DNA of 64,000 nucleotides from Leptodactylus fallax. Lineage: Eukaryota; Chordata; Amphibia; Anura; Leptodactylidae. Positions 32,471-44,895 of the stretch are shown in pieces. A program made the position numbers and the translations under genes. Within the stretch, counting starts at the first letter, position 1, and each line of letters begins with the position of its first letter. The stretch is from the NCBI GenBank assembly GCA_947044405.1, contig CAMRHE010000332.1:930001-994000 (forward strand), in the 5' to 3' direction. The notes beneath the pieces were generated by a model, which was not told the DNA's origin, ran no database searches, and saw only the letters and a list, made by a program, of their open reading frames with translations.

Positions 32471-33296
32471 GGGGCCGTAAACTAATCCAGGTTAAATATT
32501 GCCACAAGATAGTGACTAAACTCTCTACGGGACTATTTTCTCACTGCTTATATAAAGCCTTAGGGTCCTCGGTAACTGCCACTGTAATTGTGTACAGTAA
32601 TAGCTCGTACATTCGCGAGGTTAGGGTCCAGAACCGGTCGCGGATCGCGAGGAATCGTGAATGTTTGGTACAAGCGCTTAGAAGCGCTTACAATGCCAGT
32701 TTCTAATGTTTAACCCCTAAATATCAATAAACTTTACCCTATTAATACATTATTACATTACATTATTAATACATTAATACAATATTAATACATTCATTCA
32801 TTTTTCTTATACACTCACAGTAAAATGAAACTAATTACCGGGTACGTAACGAACAGGACGCTACTACCCAATAGCGAAGGTGTTTTTTTTTTTTAAAATT
32901 TCACAGATCTGAGAAAAAAGAGCAAAATCTATATATGTTAGTTGCCAAAAAAATATCGCGAATCTGTGAATTCGCAAATTCGGAAACGCGAGTGTACGAG
33001 GTATTACTGTACACCATTAATGTTACATACTTTACCATACTGTTCTTAGGAGTGTTACATGCCTTTCCCTACTGTTTTCATTTATTAATACACATCCCTA
33101 GTAAGTAAACATCTTATCGTTTGTTATAATTTCCCATAGTCATTTATACCAAAAACTTCAGGTCGACTTTATGGGTTTTCCCGAATTGACGTCTGGTGGA
33201 GGAGTCTAACCAACACCTTACTCACAAGTCTGGTAAAGGCTCGGGTGGAGGCACTGCATAATCAAACTGGTGAAGAGGTGAGAGCTAAAACATATA
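32471..33296. other. Unassigned sequence
   Basis: It contains an AT-rich simple stretch of TTAATACATTA type (32740-32805) and a T-run at 32883-32894. I see no gene or boundary. Confidence 0.4.
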
Positions 33297-34313
33297 CAGT
33301 TCAAACCAGAAGTTTCCATACACTATATAAAAAGTAACATATGCAGGTTTTTCTCACTTTCTGACATGAAATCAGAATAAACCTTTCCCGTTTTAGGTCA
33401 ATTAGGATTACCAAAATTATTTATATTTGCCAAATGCCAGAATAATGAGAGAGAGAATTTTTAAGGCATTTTCTTTACTTTCTGCAAAGTCAAAAATTTA
33501 CATACATTTTATTAGCATTTGGTATCATTGCCCTTACACTGTATGACTTGGGTCAAATGTTTTGGATCTCCTACCACAAGCTTCTCACAATGGTTGGGAT
33601 GGATTTGGGCCCATTCCTCCTGACAGAACTGGTGTCACTGAGCCATGTTTGTAGGCCGCCTTGCTCGCACCTGCCCATAAATTTTTAATAGGATTGAGAT
33701 CAGGGCTTTGTAATGGACTCTCCAAAACATTGACTTTGTTATCCTTAAGCCACTTTGTAACCAGTTTGGCAGTAGCTTCGGGTCATTTTCCATTTGCGCC
33801 CAAGCTTTAACTTCCTGGCTGATGTCTTGAGATGTTGCTTCAGTATTGCCACATAATGTTCTTTCCTCATGATGCCATCTATTTTGTGAAGTGCACCAGT
33901 CCCTCCTGCAGCAAAACAACCCCACAACATGACACTGCCACCCCCGTGTTTCACAGTTGGATGGTGTTCTTAAGCTTCGCAGGTGTTCGCTAGCTTCTCC
34001 TTTTTTCCTCCAAACGTAACAATGGTCATTATGGCCAGTTCAATTTTAGTTTGGTCAGACCACTGGACAAGTCTCCAGAAATTAAAGTCTTTATTCCTGG
34101 GTGTATTTACAAACATTAATCTGGCTTTTTTATGTTTCTTTTGGAGTAATGGCGTCTTCCTGGCAGAGCGGCCTTTCAGCCGATGTCGATACAGTACTCG
34201 TTTCACTGTGGATAATGACACACTGTTACCAGCTTCAGCATCTTCACAAGGTCTTTTGCTTTTGTTCTTGGGTTGATATGTACATTTCGTACCAAAGCAC
34301 ATTCATCTCTGGG
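33297..34313 (-). mobile_element. Sleeping-Beauty-like Tc1 transposon, truncated
   Basis: The left end CAGTTCAAACCAGAAGTTTC follows a TA, and an inner repeat AAATTTACATACATT lies about 190 bp in, the double-repeat layout of Sleeping Beauty/Tdr1-type elements. The minus-strand transposase is present in pieces: STVKRVLYRHRLKGR, WSDQTKIELA (33970-34302), KHGGGSVMLWGCFAAGG (33745-33954). Frameshifts and stops break it. The transposase N-terminus and the right end are missing at a junction near 34313. Confidence 0.8.
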
Positions 34314-34730
34314 CAGTGAGGTAACGATCGTGGTCTCAGGGGGTGCGACAGGGCCCGGAGGGGTATGGGACCCGCGGCCAGATGGAAATAGCTGGGGCCC
34401 TGGTCCTCCCACTTTTTCCTAAAAGGATTTTGAGGGTTAACTACTTTTTAGTAGTTTTCTCCTTTTCAGCTGTTCATCTCTTTTCCTTGGGAGCTTTTTA
34501 ACTCCTGAGGCTTCCTTGTTTTCCCCTGCTGCGCTCTGTGTCAGTGGGCGTTCTGGGCTGTGTGTGCCTGCCCTTGTCGGATCACAGTCGATGTGCAGCT
34601 TCTGGCCTGGTTGAGCACTTCAGCAGAGCTTATGCTTCAGAGCGACATCCCTCTGCCTGATGGTATGACTACATTCGCTGTTGCCAATGCCTTGGGACCC
34701 CATCTGAGGATCTGTCCATACGTGATGTAA

Positions 34731-35547
34731 TTGTGTGGGTCAACGAGCAAGAAGGAGATCTGGGACTCGATTTCTCAGATCTCTAAGAAGCCTCGTACTG
34801 AGAGATATTCTCAGTCATTTCCATTAGAGGAGGAATTTCACATGCTCAATGAGATGCACTCGTCTGATGAATACACTTCGGAAAATCCCAGCAGGCCTCT
34901 TTTTTCCTTGGAAAGGATGCATAGGCTGCTGAAGTCCATCTGGTCAAGGGACCATGATGTTGAACTGGGGGAAGCCTCTAGTAACACCAATAGGGGGCCT
35001 AGAGCCTTCCAAGTGGACGTGACACTGGATAAAGCTATAACAGGGGAGTGGAGACATCCCAAAAAAGCAACCTATTTTATCCAGGAGGTTTAGGACACTA
35101 TTTCTCATTGCTGAGTCTCAGCAGGATCATTGGGGCCCCCGGCCTAAGGTGGATATGGTGGTAGATAAATTGTCCCACTGTGCGGCGGAAGATGACTCCA
35201 ATCTCCAAGTCTCTATACATAGACGCATGGAGTGCACCCTTAGGAGGGCTTATTCCTCAGCCTCTGCTCAGGCTTCCTGGGCATCGCCTCCAATGAGGTA
35301 GCGAATAAGCTGCGCTGTGACCTGGCCCAACTGGGGAGGAACCTTGACTCCGGCGTCTCCAGACAATCTATTATTCTTTATGGGTGTGGTTTCCTTGGCG
35401 GCAGACTATCTAGCGGAAGAATCTGTACACCAAGCAAAGATGGTTGCCATATCTATGGCCCTCTCTACAGCTGCTAGAAGGCCACTATGGTTGAGCCTTG
35501 GAGAGCGGACCATGTTTCCAAGTAAAACTTATGTTCCCTACCCTTAG
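34731..35547 (+). pseudogene. DIRS D2 gag remnant
   Basis: The first frame reads KKEIWDSISQISKKPRTERY and ERMHRLLKSIW. A second reads RPKVDMVVDKLSH, then RRMECTLRRAYSSASAQASW, and a third AADYLAEESVHQAKM, AARRPLWL. This order matches DIRS gag (PKVDAPVAKVS..., DRKAD..LRRAW..., NAARRALWL). Several frameshifts and a stop make it non-coding. Confidence 0.75.
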
Positions 35548-35874
35548 AGATGGGTAAACATTTTAGCAGAGGCTTGGACAACATCATGGAAGGTCTTGCG
35601 ATAAAAAGGATACGTGCCTTCCGCAGTCTTTTAGAGGAAAAGCAGGAGCTTCTGGCCGGGGCAGAAGTTATCAGCAGCCGCCTCAATCTTCGCTCCAATA
35701 TCAGAGTCATGCTAGATATCAGTCCAGAGGGGCTGGACGTAAGTTCGCCAAGGAGGGGGACAGAAAGAAGCCTGCCTTTGGACGCCAGCTTTTTGCCTCC
35801 TGTAGCTGCAAATACTCCTGTTGGGAATGTCTCTCCCATTTTTCTCTCCTTCTGGCAGGAGAAGATCCAAGACC

Positions 35875-37040
35875 TTTGGTCTTACAGTTAATACAGCAGG
35901 TTTATGTGGCCGATTTTCTTCGCCTGCCACAAGTCAGATTCATCGCAACCCACTCTCTTCCTGCACTGAAGAAGGTTATACTGGAAAATTCCATTCTGGA
36001 ATACCTAGACAAGGGGGCCTTGAAAAAAATTACCCCCTCAGAAGAAGGTTTGGGGGTATACTTTTCAGACTTCTTGCTACCAATATAATCTATGATTATA
36101 GTCCTAATATAGCTAAGTCTCTTCATAGGTAAAAAGCGTTTCCGAATGGAGACCGTGAAGTCAGTCACATCCTTTCTGCAAAGCGATGTTCTTGTCACTC
36201 TTGACCTAAAGGATGTATACTTACATGTTCCAGTTATCCTCCTCACAGAAGGTAACTGGGAATTGCTGTATCAATTGCCGGCCACAGGAGGTATTTCCAA
36301 TTTGCGGCTCTGCCCTTCGGCATTTCCTCGGCTCCCCACACCTTTACCTAGATGGTGGCTCCAGTAACAGCCATGCTCAGACTTCAAGGTCTGTTCATAG
36401 TGCCATATTTGGATTACTGGCTAATAAAAGTCTAGTCAGAAACCATCCTGCTCCAGCACCTGCAGACAACTGTGTCTTTTCTCCATCATCTAGGCTGGCT
36501 AATAAACTGGTAGAAGTCAAAGGTGATTGCTTCCACACAGAAGAAGTTTCTGATGTTCAGCCTGACTCTGTCCACCTAGAAATTTCTTTACCTCCGACAG
36601 AGCGGTTCAGTATCTTCTCAAGACACATATGGTGTTCATCAGAACAACTATGAGAGTCCTAGGCCTCATGTCAGCCTCAGCCGATGCAGTCGCTTGGACT
36701 TTATGGCATATGCGTCACCTATAGTTGGAAGTATTAGGGGTCTGAAATCATGGCCCTCTGAGTCTTGACAAGAGGATAAGACTTTCTCCTAGAACCTGTC
36801 TTTCTCTCAACTGGTGGATACACCTGAAAGTCGGATGTCCATGGTCCAGTCCAACAACATGGCCACCATAATAAACAGGGAGGCAGGTCTGATTTTCATC
36901 TTGGCAGAGAAAAATCTGACCCATCTCTTCACAGTTCTCATCAAGGGCTCCTTGAACATAGTAGCGGATCAGTTAAGTCGGGGCCTTACCGTATCAGGAG
37001 AATGGTCTCTCAATCAAGAGTTTTCCACCAGATCACCCTG
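35875..37040 (+). pseudogene. DIRS D2 RT/RNase H remnant
   Basis: Visible pieces are an RT N-terminal region (VLENSILEYLDKGALKKI), SDVLVTLDLKDVYLHVPV at 36181-36235, a broken segment, then RNase H end AEKNLTHLFTVLIKGSLNIV and ADQLSRGLTVSGEWSLN. Stops and shifts are frequent and YVDD is not visible. Confidence 0.72.
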
Positions 37041-37662
37041 AAATGGGGTCTTCCAGACGTAGACCTTATGGCAACCAGACTCAACGCCAAGATAGAGACG
37101 TTCTGGCCATGCTGCTATTCTGGTCAAAAAGACCTTGGTTTTTCCAACTCATGCTCATGAGTCGAGGAATCTATTGCAGGCTTCCACCAATCCAGAACCT
37201 GGTTTCCCAAGGAACTCAAAAGCGCCAGGATCTGAGGAGATTCAAACTGACAGCCCGAAGGTTGGTCAGTCCCTATGGAAATCTAGAGGACTGTCAGAAG
37301 CCATCCTGAAGACAATTTCCATCGCAAGAGCAGAATCCACCAATAAAAGTTACCTAAGGATAGGTAATGAATAGTAAATAGTTCGAATCCTTCTACAAGA
37401 GTGATTCTAAATTTTTCTTCAGGGTGGCTTGGATAAGGGCTTTTCCTCTGCCACACTTAAGGTACAGGTTTGAGTCATATTCACCTGCTTAAGCAGACGA
37501 TTGTCTCAGACCCCCTTTATTTCCAGATTTCTTAAGGGTACCATAAGAATAGTATGAATCCTTCTACAGGAGTGATTCTAAATTTTCTTCAGGATGGCTT
37601 GGATAAGGGCATTTCCCCTGCCACACTTAAGGTACAGGTTTCAGCCCTGTCCGTCTGCTTAA

Positions 37663-39013
37663 AGGGGTATTCCCACGAACATAACCATTTTTAAATTTGT
37701 AGATAATTAAAAGTTAAACATTTTTGCAAGTATAAGTAATTAAACATTTTGCAGAGTTTTAAAGATTTTCTCTAAATATCTTGTGGTCACAGTCTTGTTG
37801 TCTTGATTGGTTGCCAATGGATACGACCATGAATGCAGGATCTTTCTAAGGTCAGAAAATCAGCAATGGTTTCCTTATCGTGGCTGGGATATCTTCTCAT
37901 ACATGTACTGTCCCTGCCTGATAATCCGGTGTGATGATTCCACTTAAATATGGCTATAACTCAAAGCTGTATTTTGATCTCTGGGTATCGTATCTCCCTC
38001 TTAGTTCCATGTACTCATAATGTGCGCAGCCCTAATCCTAGTTGTATGTTATCAATAGTGGCAACAATGTAACAATAGGGCTTTGTATCCATCCCAGAAT
38101 AGATCCATTGTATTCCTACATAGACCTGGGTGATCAAATAAACATGCATTGTTCAGCCTGGGCTGTTGATCAGATATGGCTGATAACGTATCATTTCACT
38201 TAGTCTCAGCTCCATACAAAGAATCTGGACTTGAGTGCATTAATCAATCAGACTTGCCGTCGCTGGTGACCTCATTCTGGGTGGTATAATCAAGGGTATA
38301 AAAGATGAGGTAAGAGGTCAGTGGGAGGAGATTGGGCTGAGACTACCATTGGGAGATTACTATGAAGATGCTACTATGAGGAGAGGCTGCTGTGATGAGT
38401 TGCTGAGATGCTGGAGTTAATGCCGCTGCCTCCACTGGTGATCTCCACGTGCTATGTGTGAGTGTTGGACTATAGAGCCACATCAAGGAGATGTGTGGTA
38501 AAGTAATTATTTCAATTTTATTCCCTTTTTATTTATTGTACTGTATCTTGTAACTAGTAACTGTTAATGCTTGTATATATCTACATATCTGTTCTGAACT
38601 GCATGTGTTAGATGTTAATACCGACCCATTTAGGGGTTAATAAATATATAAAATTTAGAAAACTTGTCTTGTATTTATCTTGTGAACCCGGCACTCACTG
38701 GCGGTGAGTGTGGTTTTTATGAAAGAAGACTCAGGTGTGGGCCAGCGCGGTGTTGGCGCACTGAGGATCTTTCACACCCGCCTACAATAAGAAAATCATG
38801 GCTGGGTTTTTGACAAGTTCCAGACCATATAAAGTTTCTGCATTTGTGGTCGTATCCATTGGAAGCCAATCAAGACAACAGACTGTCACCACTAAGATAG
38901 TTAGAGGAAATCTTTAAAACTCTGCAGAATTTTTAACTACTTATATTTGCAAAAATGTTTAACTTTTAATTATCTACAAATATAGATATGGTTATGATCA
39001 TGGGAATACCCCT
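37663..39013. mobile_element. TTAA-flanked MITE with long inverted arms
   Basis: TTAA at 37659-37662 and 39014-39017 flanks AGGGGTATTCCCA... and ...TGGGAATACCCCT. The arms run for about 140 bp (ACATTTTTGCAAGTATAA against TTATATTTGCAAAAATGT). The TTAA target suggests a piggyBac-type MITE. A solo LTR is inserted in its centre; without it the MITE is about 0.5 kb. It splits the D2 recombinase reading frame at CLS. Confidence 0.75.
37930..38776 (+). repeat. Solo Gypsy LTR, G1 family
   Basis: It starts TGTGATGATTCCACTT and ends GAGGATCTTTCACA, clearly homologous to the G1 LTR (GGTATAAAAGATGAGG, GTTGGCGCACTGAGG) but 847 bp long. No internal sequence is attached. Possible target duplication TCCGG / CCCGC is weak. 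A solo LTR normally arises by recombination between the two LTRs of a full element. Confidence 0.85.
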
Positions 39014-39489
39014 TTAAGCAGATGATTGTCTCAGAACCCCTTAATTTCCAGATTTCTTAAGGGTGCTATGAGACTTAGGCCAGTGGTGACAGCTCCCGTT
39101 CCACACTGGGATCTATCCACAGTTCTTTCTGACCTCTGTGGCCCACCATTTGAACCATTGGAGGAGGTGGATATTAAGTTTATTTCTTTCAAAACCACCT
39201 TTTTGCTAGCTATCACCTCAGCAAAAAGAGTATGAGAGTTGCAGGCTTTTCTTCTGAAGAGCCATATATTTTAGTCCTGGGTTTAACCTTAAGGTGACCT
39301 CTCGGGCTAATATCAACCAGGTGGTCTCCTTACCAGTTTTCTTTCCCAGCTCCATCTTCCAATAAGGAGGGAAAACTCCATACACTGGATGCAGTAAGGT
39401 GTCTCCAAATGTATCTTCTGCGTACACGGCTCTTCAGAAGATCGGAGAACCTCTTAATTAATATGGTAGAGACAAAGGTCTCAAGGCTG

Positions 39490-40948
39490 CCAAACAAATT
39501 AAGACTTGTGGGGACCAGCTGTGTGGTATAATTACATACATGTTTAATATGAGCCTGAGGCAGGAAATAGTTCCTGAATTATGGAAATCTTCTTGTGTGG
39601 TACCAGTTCCAAAGAAACCTCACCCTATGGACCTCAACGACTACAGACCTGTAGCACTGACATCCCACTTGATGAAGATCTTAGAGAGATTGGTTCTCAC
39701 ACATCTCCACCCTCTACTGAGCCCCGCTATGGACCCTCTCCAGTTTGCTTATCGGCCGGGCATTGGGGTAGATGATGCCATCATCCATCTTCTGCACAGG
39801 GCTCTGTCTCACCTGGAGAAACCAGGTGCCTTGCTGGAGTGGACCACCACCCCTCCAACTGGATCCTAGATTACCTCACAAATCGACCTCAATACGTGAG
39901 AGCCCAAGACTGTGTGTCAGATACTGTGATATGTAATACGGGGGCACCTCAGGGTACGGTTCTCGCCCCTTTCCTCTTCACACTGTACACTGCAGATTTT
40001 AGGTGCAACTCATCTAGCTGCTACCTACAGAAGTATTCTGATGACTCTGCAATAGTGGGTCTCATCACAGATGATGATGACACGGAGTACAGAGAACTGA
40101 ACCGGGATTTTGTGGACTGGTGCCAGCAGAACCACCTGAAGATTAACGCGGGGAAGACCAAGGAGATGGTGGTGGACTTCCGTAAAGGCAGATGCCCTCC
40201 AAAACCAGTAGACATCCTGGGGACGGGCATCGAGATTGTGAACACCTATAAGTACCTGGGTTTGCTCCTTAATAATAAGCTGGACTGGGCAGATCATATG
40301 GAGGCCCTGTACAGGAAGGGCCACAGCAGGCTCTACCTGCTTAGGAGGCTGAGAGCTTTTGGAATCCGGGGGGCACTTCTTAGGACTTTCTCCAACTCGG
40401 TAGTGGCATCAGCCATCTTCTTTGGCGTGGCCTGCTGGGGGAGCAGTATATCCACCAGGGACAGAAATAAACTTGACAAGCTGATTAGAAGGGCCAGCTC
40501 TGTCCTGGGGAGCCCCCTGGACCCAGTGCAGGTGGTGGGTGACAGAAGGATACTGTCCATGGTGAGCTCCATGCAGAAGAAGAAGTCCCATCCCATGCAT
40601 GAGACTGTGATCGCGCTGAGCAGTACTGTCAGTGACCGACTGCTCCACCCTAGGTGTGAGAAGGAGCGCTATCGCAAGTCTTTCCTCCCCACCGCGGTTA
40701 GGCTGTACAACCAACACCGACCTAAGCGGAGATCAATACACACAGAGAACTGAAATATCTTTCTGCCTGTTAAATCCCCCCCCCCATCCTCCTCTGCTAC
40801 TTCCTATCTGTCTGTCTACTATCAATGTAATGCCTCTTACCTTGGAACATTCCTGTACATATTGTATTTGTATTTGCTTATCTTTGCTGCTGTAACACAC
40901 TGAATTTCCCCATTGTGGGACTATTAAAGGACTATTATTATTATTATT
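39490..40948 (+). mobile_element. L2/CR1-type LINE, 5'-truncated
   Basis: This copy carries most of the RT domain and the 3' UTR ending in (ATT)n at 40935-40948. It interrupts the D2 recombinase between CTGCCAAACA and TCCTGTTTATC. It is nearly identical to the copy at 3626-4292 over their shared 650 bp, so both are recent. Confidence 0.87.
39540..40753 (+). pseudogene. L2 reverse transcriptase, partial with internal deletion
   Basis: The first frame encodes VPELWKSSCVVPVPKKPHP, LNDYRPVALTSHLMK and DPLQFAYRPGIGVDDAI. A deletion near 39830 removes the segment with the first catalytic Asp (FFDFSSAFNT in relatives). The second frame (39839-40753) continues with WILDYLTNRPQYVR, GAPQGTVLAPFLFTLYTADF and the catalytic YSDDSAI, then LGLLLNNKLDW and the C-terminal domain to the stop. 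An L2 endonuclease domain is absent because of 5' truncation. The enzyme cannot be active. Confidence 0.85.
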
Positions 40949-41539
40949 AAATCCTGTTTATCAAGATGGATTAAGGAAGCAATTAAAACTTCTTTTTGCT
41001 CGCGGGTTAACACCACCCAAGTTTATCAAAGCCCATTCAACCAGGGCTGTGTCGGCCTCCTGGGCTGAGAGTTGGTCTTGCCTTGTAAAGCAGATTTGTG
41101 CAGCCGTTTTGGTCATCCCAACAAACCTTTGTTAAACACTATTGGTTAGATGTCCGTAGTTCAGAGACTACTGCCTTTGGACATTCATACTGTCTTAAGT
41201 ACTACAGTCCTAGGGGATCTGCCTTAGGTTGTAAGGGAATCGTTGATTATGATGTTAATCTGTTTTCCCTTAGTCCTAACAGCAGAACAAGCTTCCCCCC
41301 CACAGGTAATATTGTTTATTCTTTATAGTTGACACAAGGGGGGAGATCTCATTTGCCCTCTTATAGGAGTATTGTCCAGCAATTAATTATGTAAATCAAA
41401 AATTCCGCCTGTCCTACCAGCACACAGGGGCAGAAATACCCCATATTGTGCTGCTGTTAGGACTAAGGGAAAACAGATTAACATCATAATCAACAATTCT
41501 GCCCATTCTCCAAGGTAAAACTGTTCCATTTTGAGTTAC

Positions 41540-42250
41540 ATTGGTTGTGTTGGTGTCCAGAAGTCTTCATGTTTTGGCACAGATTGGATTGACATCTAGA
41601 CTTTCATTCCAAGAAATGTTTTCCCTTAAACCCATCCCACGTAGTTCTAACAATATGTTTACAATAATTGACCAGCTGGAAGGTGAAGTTGTGCCCCAGT
41701 CCCAAATCTCTGGTAGATTTCCTCAAATAATTCTCAATAACTTCCTGTATTCACTGCCGTTCATCTTTCCTTCAAACCTGACGAGTTTTCCAATCTTTGC
41801 CAATGAAAAGCACATCCACAGCATGTATGATGCCACCACCATGCTTCACTGTGGAAATGGGTTGATAGAAATTCTCAGGTTTGCCGCACACAGCGTTTCC
41901 CATGATCCATCATCTGAAAATTCTTTGGGGAGTCGGCTTTTCCATAAAGAGCCCTTCTGTGGAGTGTACAGCTTATACGTTCCTAAGGACAGATATGTCC
42001 ATGTCTGCTGTGGATATTTGGAGCTCCTTCCGTATAATTGTTGGTATCTTTTTTGGATTTCTGGCCTCCTAGCTTGTTCTGTGGGATTTTGTGTGTAGCC
42101 TTCTGTTGTCAGGTTTGTAGTTGTCCTATAGTCTTTCCATTTTTGTTATAATGAATTTAATGGTGCTTTGTGCAATGTTCAGTTGGGGATATTTTCTAAC
42201 CTGTTCGGAGAGCTGTTTGGATTTCATGTTGCTTGAGTAGTAGTGTTTCA
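41540..42250 (-). mobile_element. Old Tc1/mariner remnant
   Basis: The reverse complement has TVKHGGGG near 41850, a degenerate KDW...RQV stretch and a QLVN.CKH-like block near 41660, which correspond to the catalytic region of Tc1 transposases. Inverted repeats were not found. The open frame of 185 codons on the + strand here is antisense to it. Confidence 0.5.
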
Positions 42251-42441
42251 GAGCCTTCAAGAACAGGTAATGACATCATATGACACATCTGAGTGTTACT
42301 AAGGAGTCTGTCCCCTACATAATGTGTACAATACATGCTGCCTACTTCTATTATTACATATACAAGCAGACTCTATAACCTGCCTCTGCAGTCCCTGCGT
42401 ATATTATATTGTAGTGAAAATAAGACCTAATCTAACTTGTA

Positions 42442-44038
42442 CAGTGGGGAAAAAAAAGTATTTAGTCAGCCACCAATTGTGCAAGGTCTCCCACTTATAA
42501 AGATGAGGCCGGCCTGTAATTGTCATCATAGGTAGACCTCAACTATGAGAGACAAAATGAGAAAACAAATCCAGAAAATCACATTGTCTGATTTTTAAAG
42601 AATTTATTTGCAAATTATGGTGGAAAATAAGTATTTGGTCACCTATAAACAAGCAAGATTTCTGTCTCTCACAGCCCTGTAACTTCTTCTTTAAGAGGCT
42701 CCTCTGTCCTCCACTCATTACCTGTAGTAATGGCTCCTGTTTGACATTGTTATCAGTATAAAAGGCACCTGTCCACAACCTCAGTCACACTCCAAACTCC
42801 ACTATGGTGAAGACCAAAGAGCTGTGGAAGGACCAGAAACAAAATGGTAGCCCTGCACCAGGCTGGGAAGACTGAATCTGCAATAGGCAAGCAGCTTGGT
42901 GTGAAGAAATCAACTGTGGGATCAATAATTAGAAAATGGAAGACATACAAGACCACTGATAATCTCCCTCCATCAGGGGCTCCACGCAAGATCTTACCCC
43001 GTGGGGTCAAAATGATCACAAAAACGATCAGCAAAAATCCCAGAACCCCACGGGGGGACCTAGTGAGTGACCTGCAGAAAGCTGGGACTAACGTAACAAA
43101 GGCTACCGTCAGTAACACACTACGCCGCCAGGGACTCAGATCCTGCAGTGCCAGACGTGTCCCCCTGCTTAAGCCAGTACATATCCGGGCCCGTCTGAAG
43201 TTTGCTAGAGAGCATTTGGATGTTCCAGAAGAGTATTGGGAGAATGTCATATGGTCAGATGAAACCAAAGTAGAACTGTTTGGTAGAAACACAACTCGTG
43301 GTGTTTGGGGGAGAGTGAATGCAGAATTGCATACAAAGAACACCATACCTACTGTGAAGCATGGGGGGGCAACATCATACTTTGGGGCTGTTTCTCTGCA
43401 ATGAGACCAGGACGACTGATCCATGTACATGAAAGAATGAATGGGGCCATGTATGGTGAGATTGTGAGTGCAAACCTCCTTCCATCAGCAAGGGCATTGA
43501 AGATGAAACGTGGCAGGGTCTTTCAGCATGACAATGATCCCAAGCACATCGCCAGGGCAACGAAGGAGCGGCTTCATAAGAAGCATTTCAAGGTCCTGGA
43601 GTGGTCTAGCCAGTCTCCAGATCTCAACCCCATAGAAAACCTTTGGAGGGAGTTGCAAGTCCGTGTTGCCCAGCGACAGCCCCAAAACATCCCTGCTCTA
43701 GAGGAGATCTGCATGGAGGAATGGGCCAACATACCAGCAACAGTGTGTGCCAACCTTGTGAAGACTTACAGGAAACGTTTGACCTCTATCATTGCCAACA
43801 AAGGATATATAACAAAGTATTGAGATGAACTTTTGTTACTGACCAAATACTTATTTTCCACCATAATTTGCAAATAAATTCTTTAAAAATCAGACAATGT
43901 GATTTTCTGGATTAGTTTTCTCATTTTGTCTCTCATAGTTGAGGTCTACCTATGATGACAATTACAGGCCGGCCTCATCTTTATAAGTGGGAGAACTTGC
44001 ACAATTGGTGGCTGACTAAATACTTTTTTTCCCCACTG
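42442..44038 (+). mobile_element. Tc1-type transposon, full length
   Basis: The 1597-bp element is bounded by TA duplications (42440-42441 and 44039-44040). Its long inverted repeats start CAGTGGGGAAAAAAAGTATT and extend about 190 bp (GTCAGCCACCAATTGTGCAA, AGGCCGGCCTGTAATTG). The transposase on the + strand is broken. Confidence 0.93.
42804..43823 (+). pseudogene. Tc1 transposase, two frameshifts
   Basis: It begins at ATG 42804 (MVKTKELWKDQKQN). A one-base indel near 42830 shifts to the frame VALHQAGKTESAIGKQLGVK, STVGSIIRKWK, with the [11 protein letters not shown] catalytic Asp. A second indel in a G-run near 43367 shifts to [17 protein letters not shown] (second Asp) and [11 protein letters not shown] (Glu), ending GYITKY. 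All three DDE residues are present, so only two small indels separate it from an intact enzyme. Confidence 0.88.
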
Positions 44039-44290
44039 TATTTTTCTTTTCCTTCCTAACACTACTTGTAGTGAGTGATATATATCTTATATAAAATAAG
44101 GAATTAAGCTCTTAAATCCCATATCCAGCTACCTCGAAACTTATTCAGCTATACATGGTGCATCAATGTTACCTCACCCCTGGAATACTTGAGTTAGAAC
44201 ATGGTTATGTCTCATTAGTTGTACAATCGGGACAGAATGAATCATGTATGAAGAGTTTATGACTTGCCAGTGAAAGTCTCTCAATTTTTT

Positions 44291-44296
44291 TTTATT
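44291..44296 (-). terminator. Polyadenylation signal AATAAA (minus)
   Basis: TTTATT on + reads AATAAA on minus, 600 bp after the stop codon, in a 3' UTR homologous to that of the + strand gene, where the signal is at 8517. Confidence 0.55.
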
Positions 44297-44895
44297 AACC
44301 ACATTTAATAGTTACAAGAAAATGTAGGGAATATTTCCAATAAAATAATAGAATACGTGTATGATAAGAATGCCAATCGTTGAAACATGAGCTAAAAGAA
44401 AATAAATATTAATAAGACAAGAACAACTGGATAAATCACTTCTCACGTTACACAATATTTCCTTATGTCACATTCACCTAGGTTATACCATGATACCCCA
44501 TAATTGTAATGAGCAGAGGATAAAGAGGACAACAGTGAGGTATCTGCCTTTATGTATCTTGGAAGTATGGAATGTGAGACTGTGTTATTAATACTTCAGT
44601 GACAAACATCACTTCTATGTTTGGCCATTTGTCCACCGAGATTTAGTTCTCTTTTTCCCAGAAGAAATATCATATGAAAAAGGATTTCAATAACACACAG
44701 TCTTTATATAAATATAAGTTACTACATGTAGTATTTCTATATGCTGCCATGTGACACCATGAGTGTGGCTATGACTAACGGCCCCATATAACAAGACTGG
44801 TCAGAGCCCCAGGGAAGCGGTGGTGGATAGTCATAAAGTCTTTCCACATTCTGAACATGAAAATGGCTTTTCCCATGTGTGATTTCACATTTCCC

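Larger units (their letters stand above)
37150..41210 (+). pseudogene. DIRS D2 tyrosine recombinase, interrupted by MITE and L2
   Basis: Pieces: ISIARAESTNKSYL (37316-37360), a duplicated segment around QGGLDKGF (37381-37660), then after the MITE LSQNPLISRFLKGAMRLRPV with ITSAKRV (39026-39235) and KTTFLLA. The last part follows the L2 (40950-41200: the HxxR region and a Tyr-containing VKHYWLDV). Frameshifts and insertions make it inactive. Confidence 0.75.
34430..41498 (+). mobile_element. DIRS-type retrotransposon D2, decayed, with nested insertions
   Basis: D2 keeps the order gag, RT, RNase H, tyrosine recombinase, ICR (41222-41282), right inverted repeat and outer end (41453-41498). The left terminal repeat is missing and its left edge is an estimate. 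It carries a TTAA MITE containing a solo Gypsy LTR, and an L2 LINE, both within the recombinase gene. A roughly 170-bp segment of the recombinase gene is duplicated in tandem (about 37381-37550 and 37551-37660). Confidence 0.82.

Noticed and set aside
41541..42098. 185-codon open frame on the + strand
   Set aside because: It is antisense to an old Tc1 remnant; the recognisable transposase words are on the minus strand.
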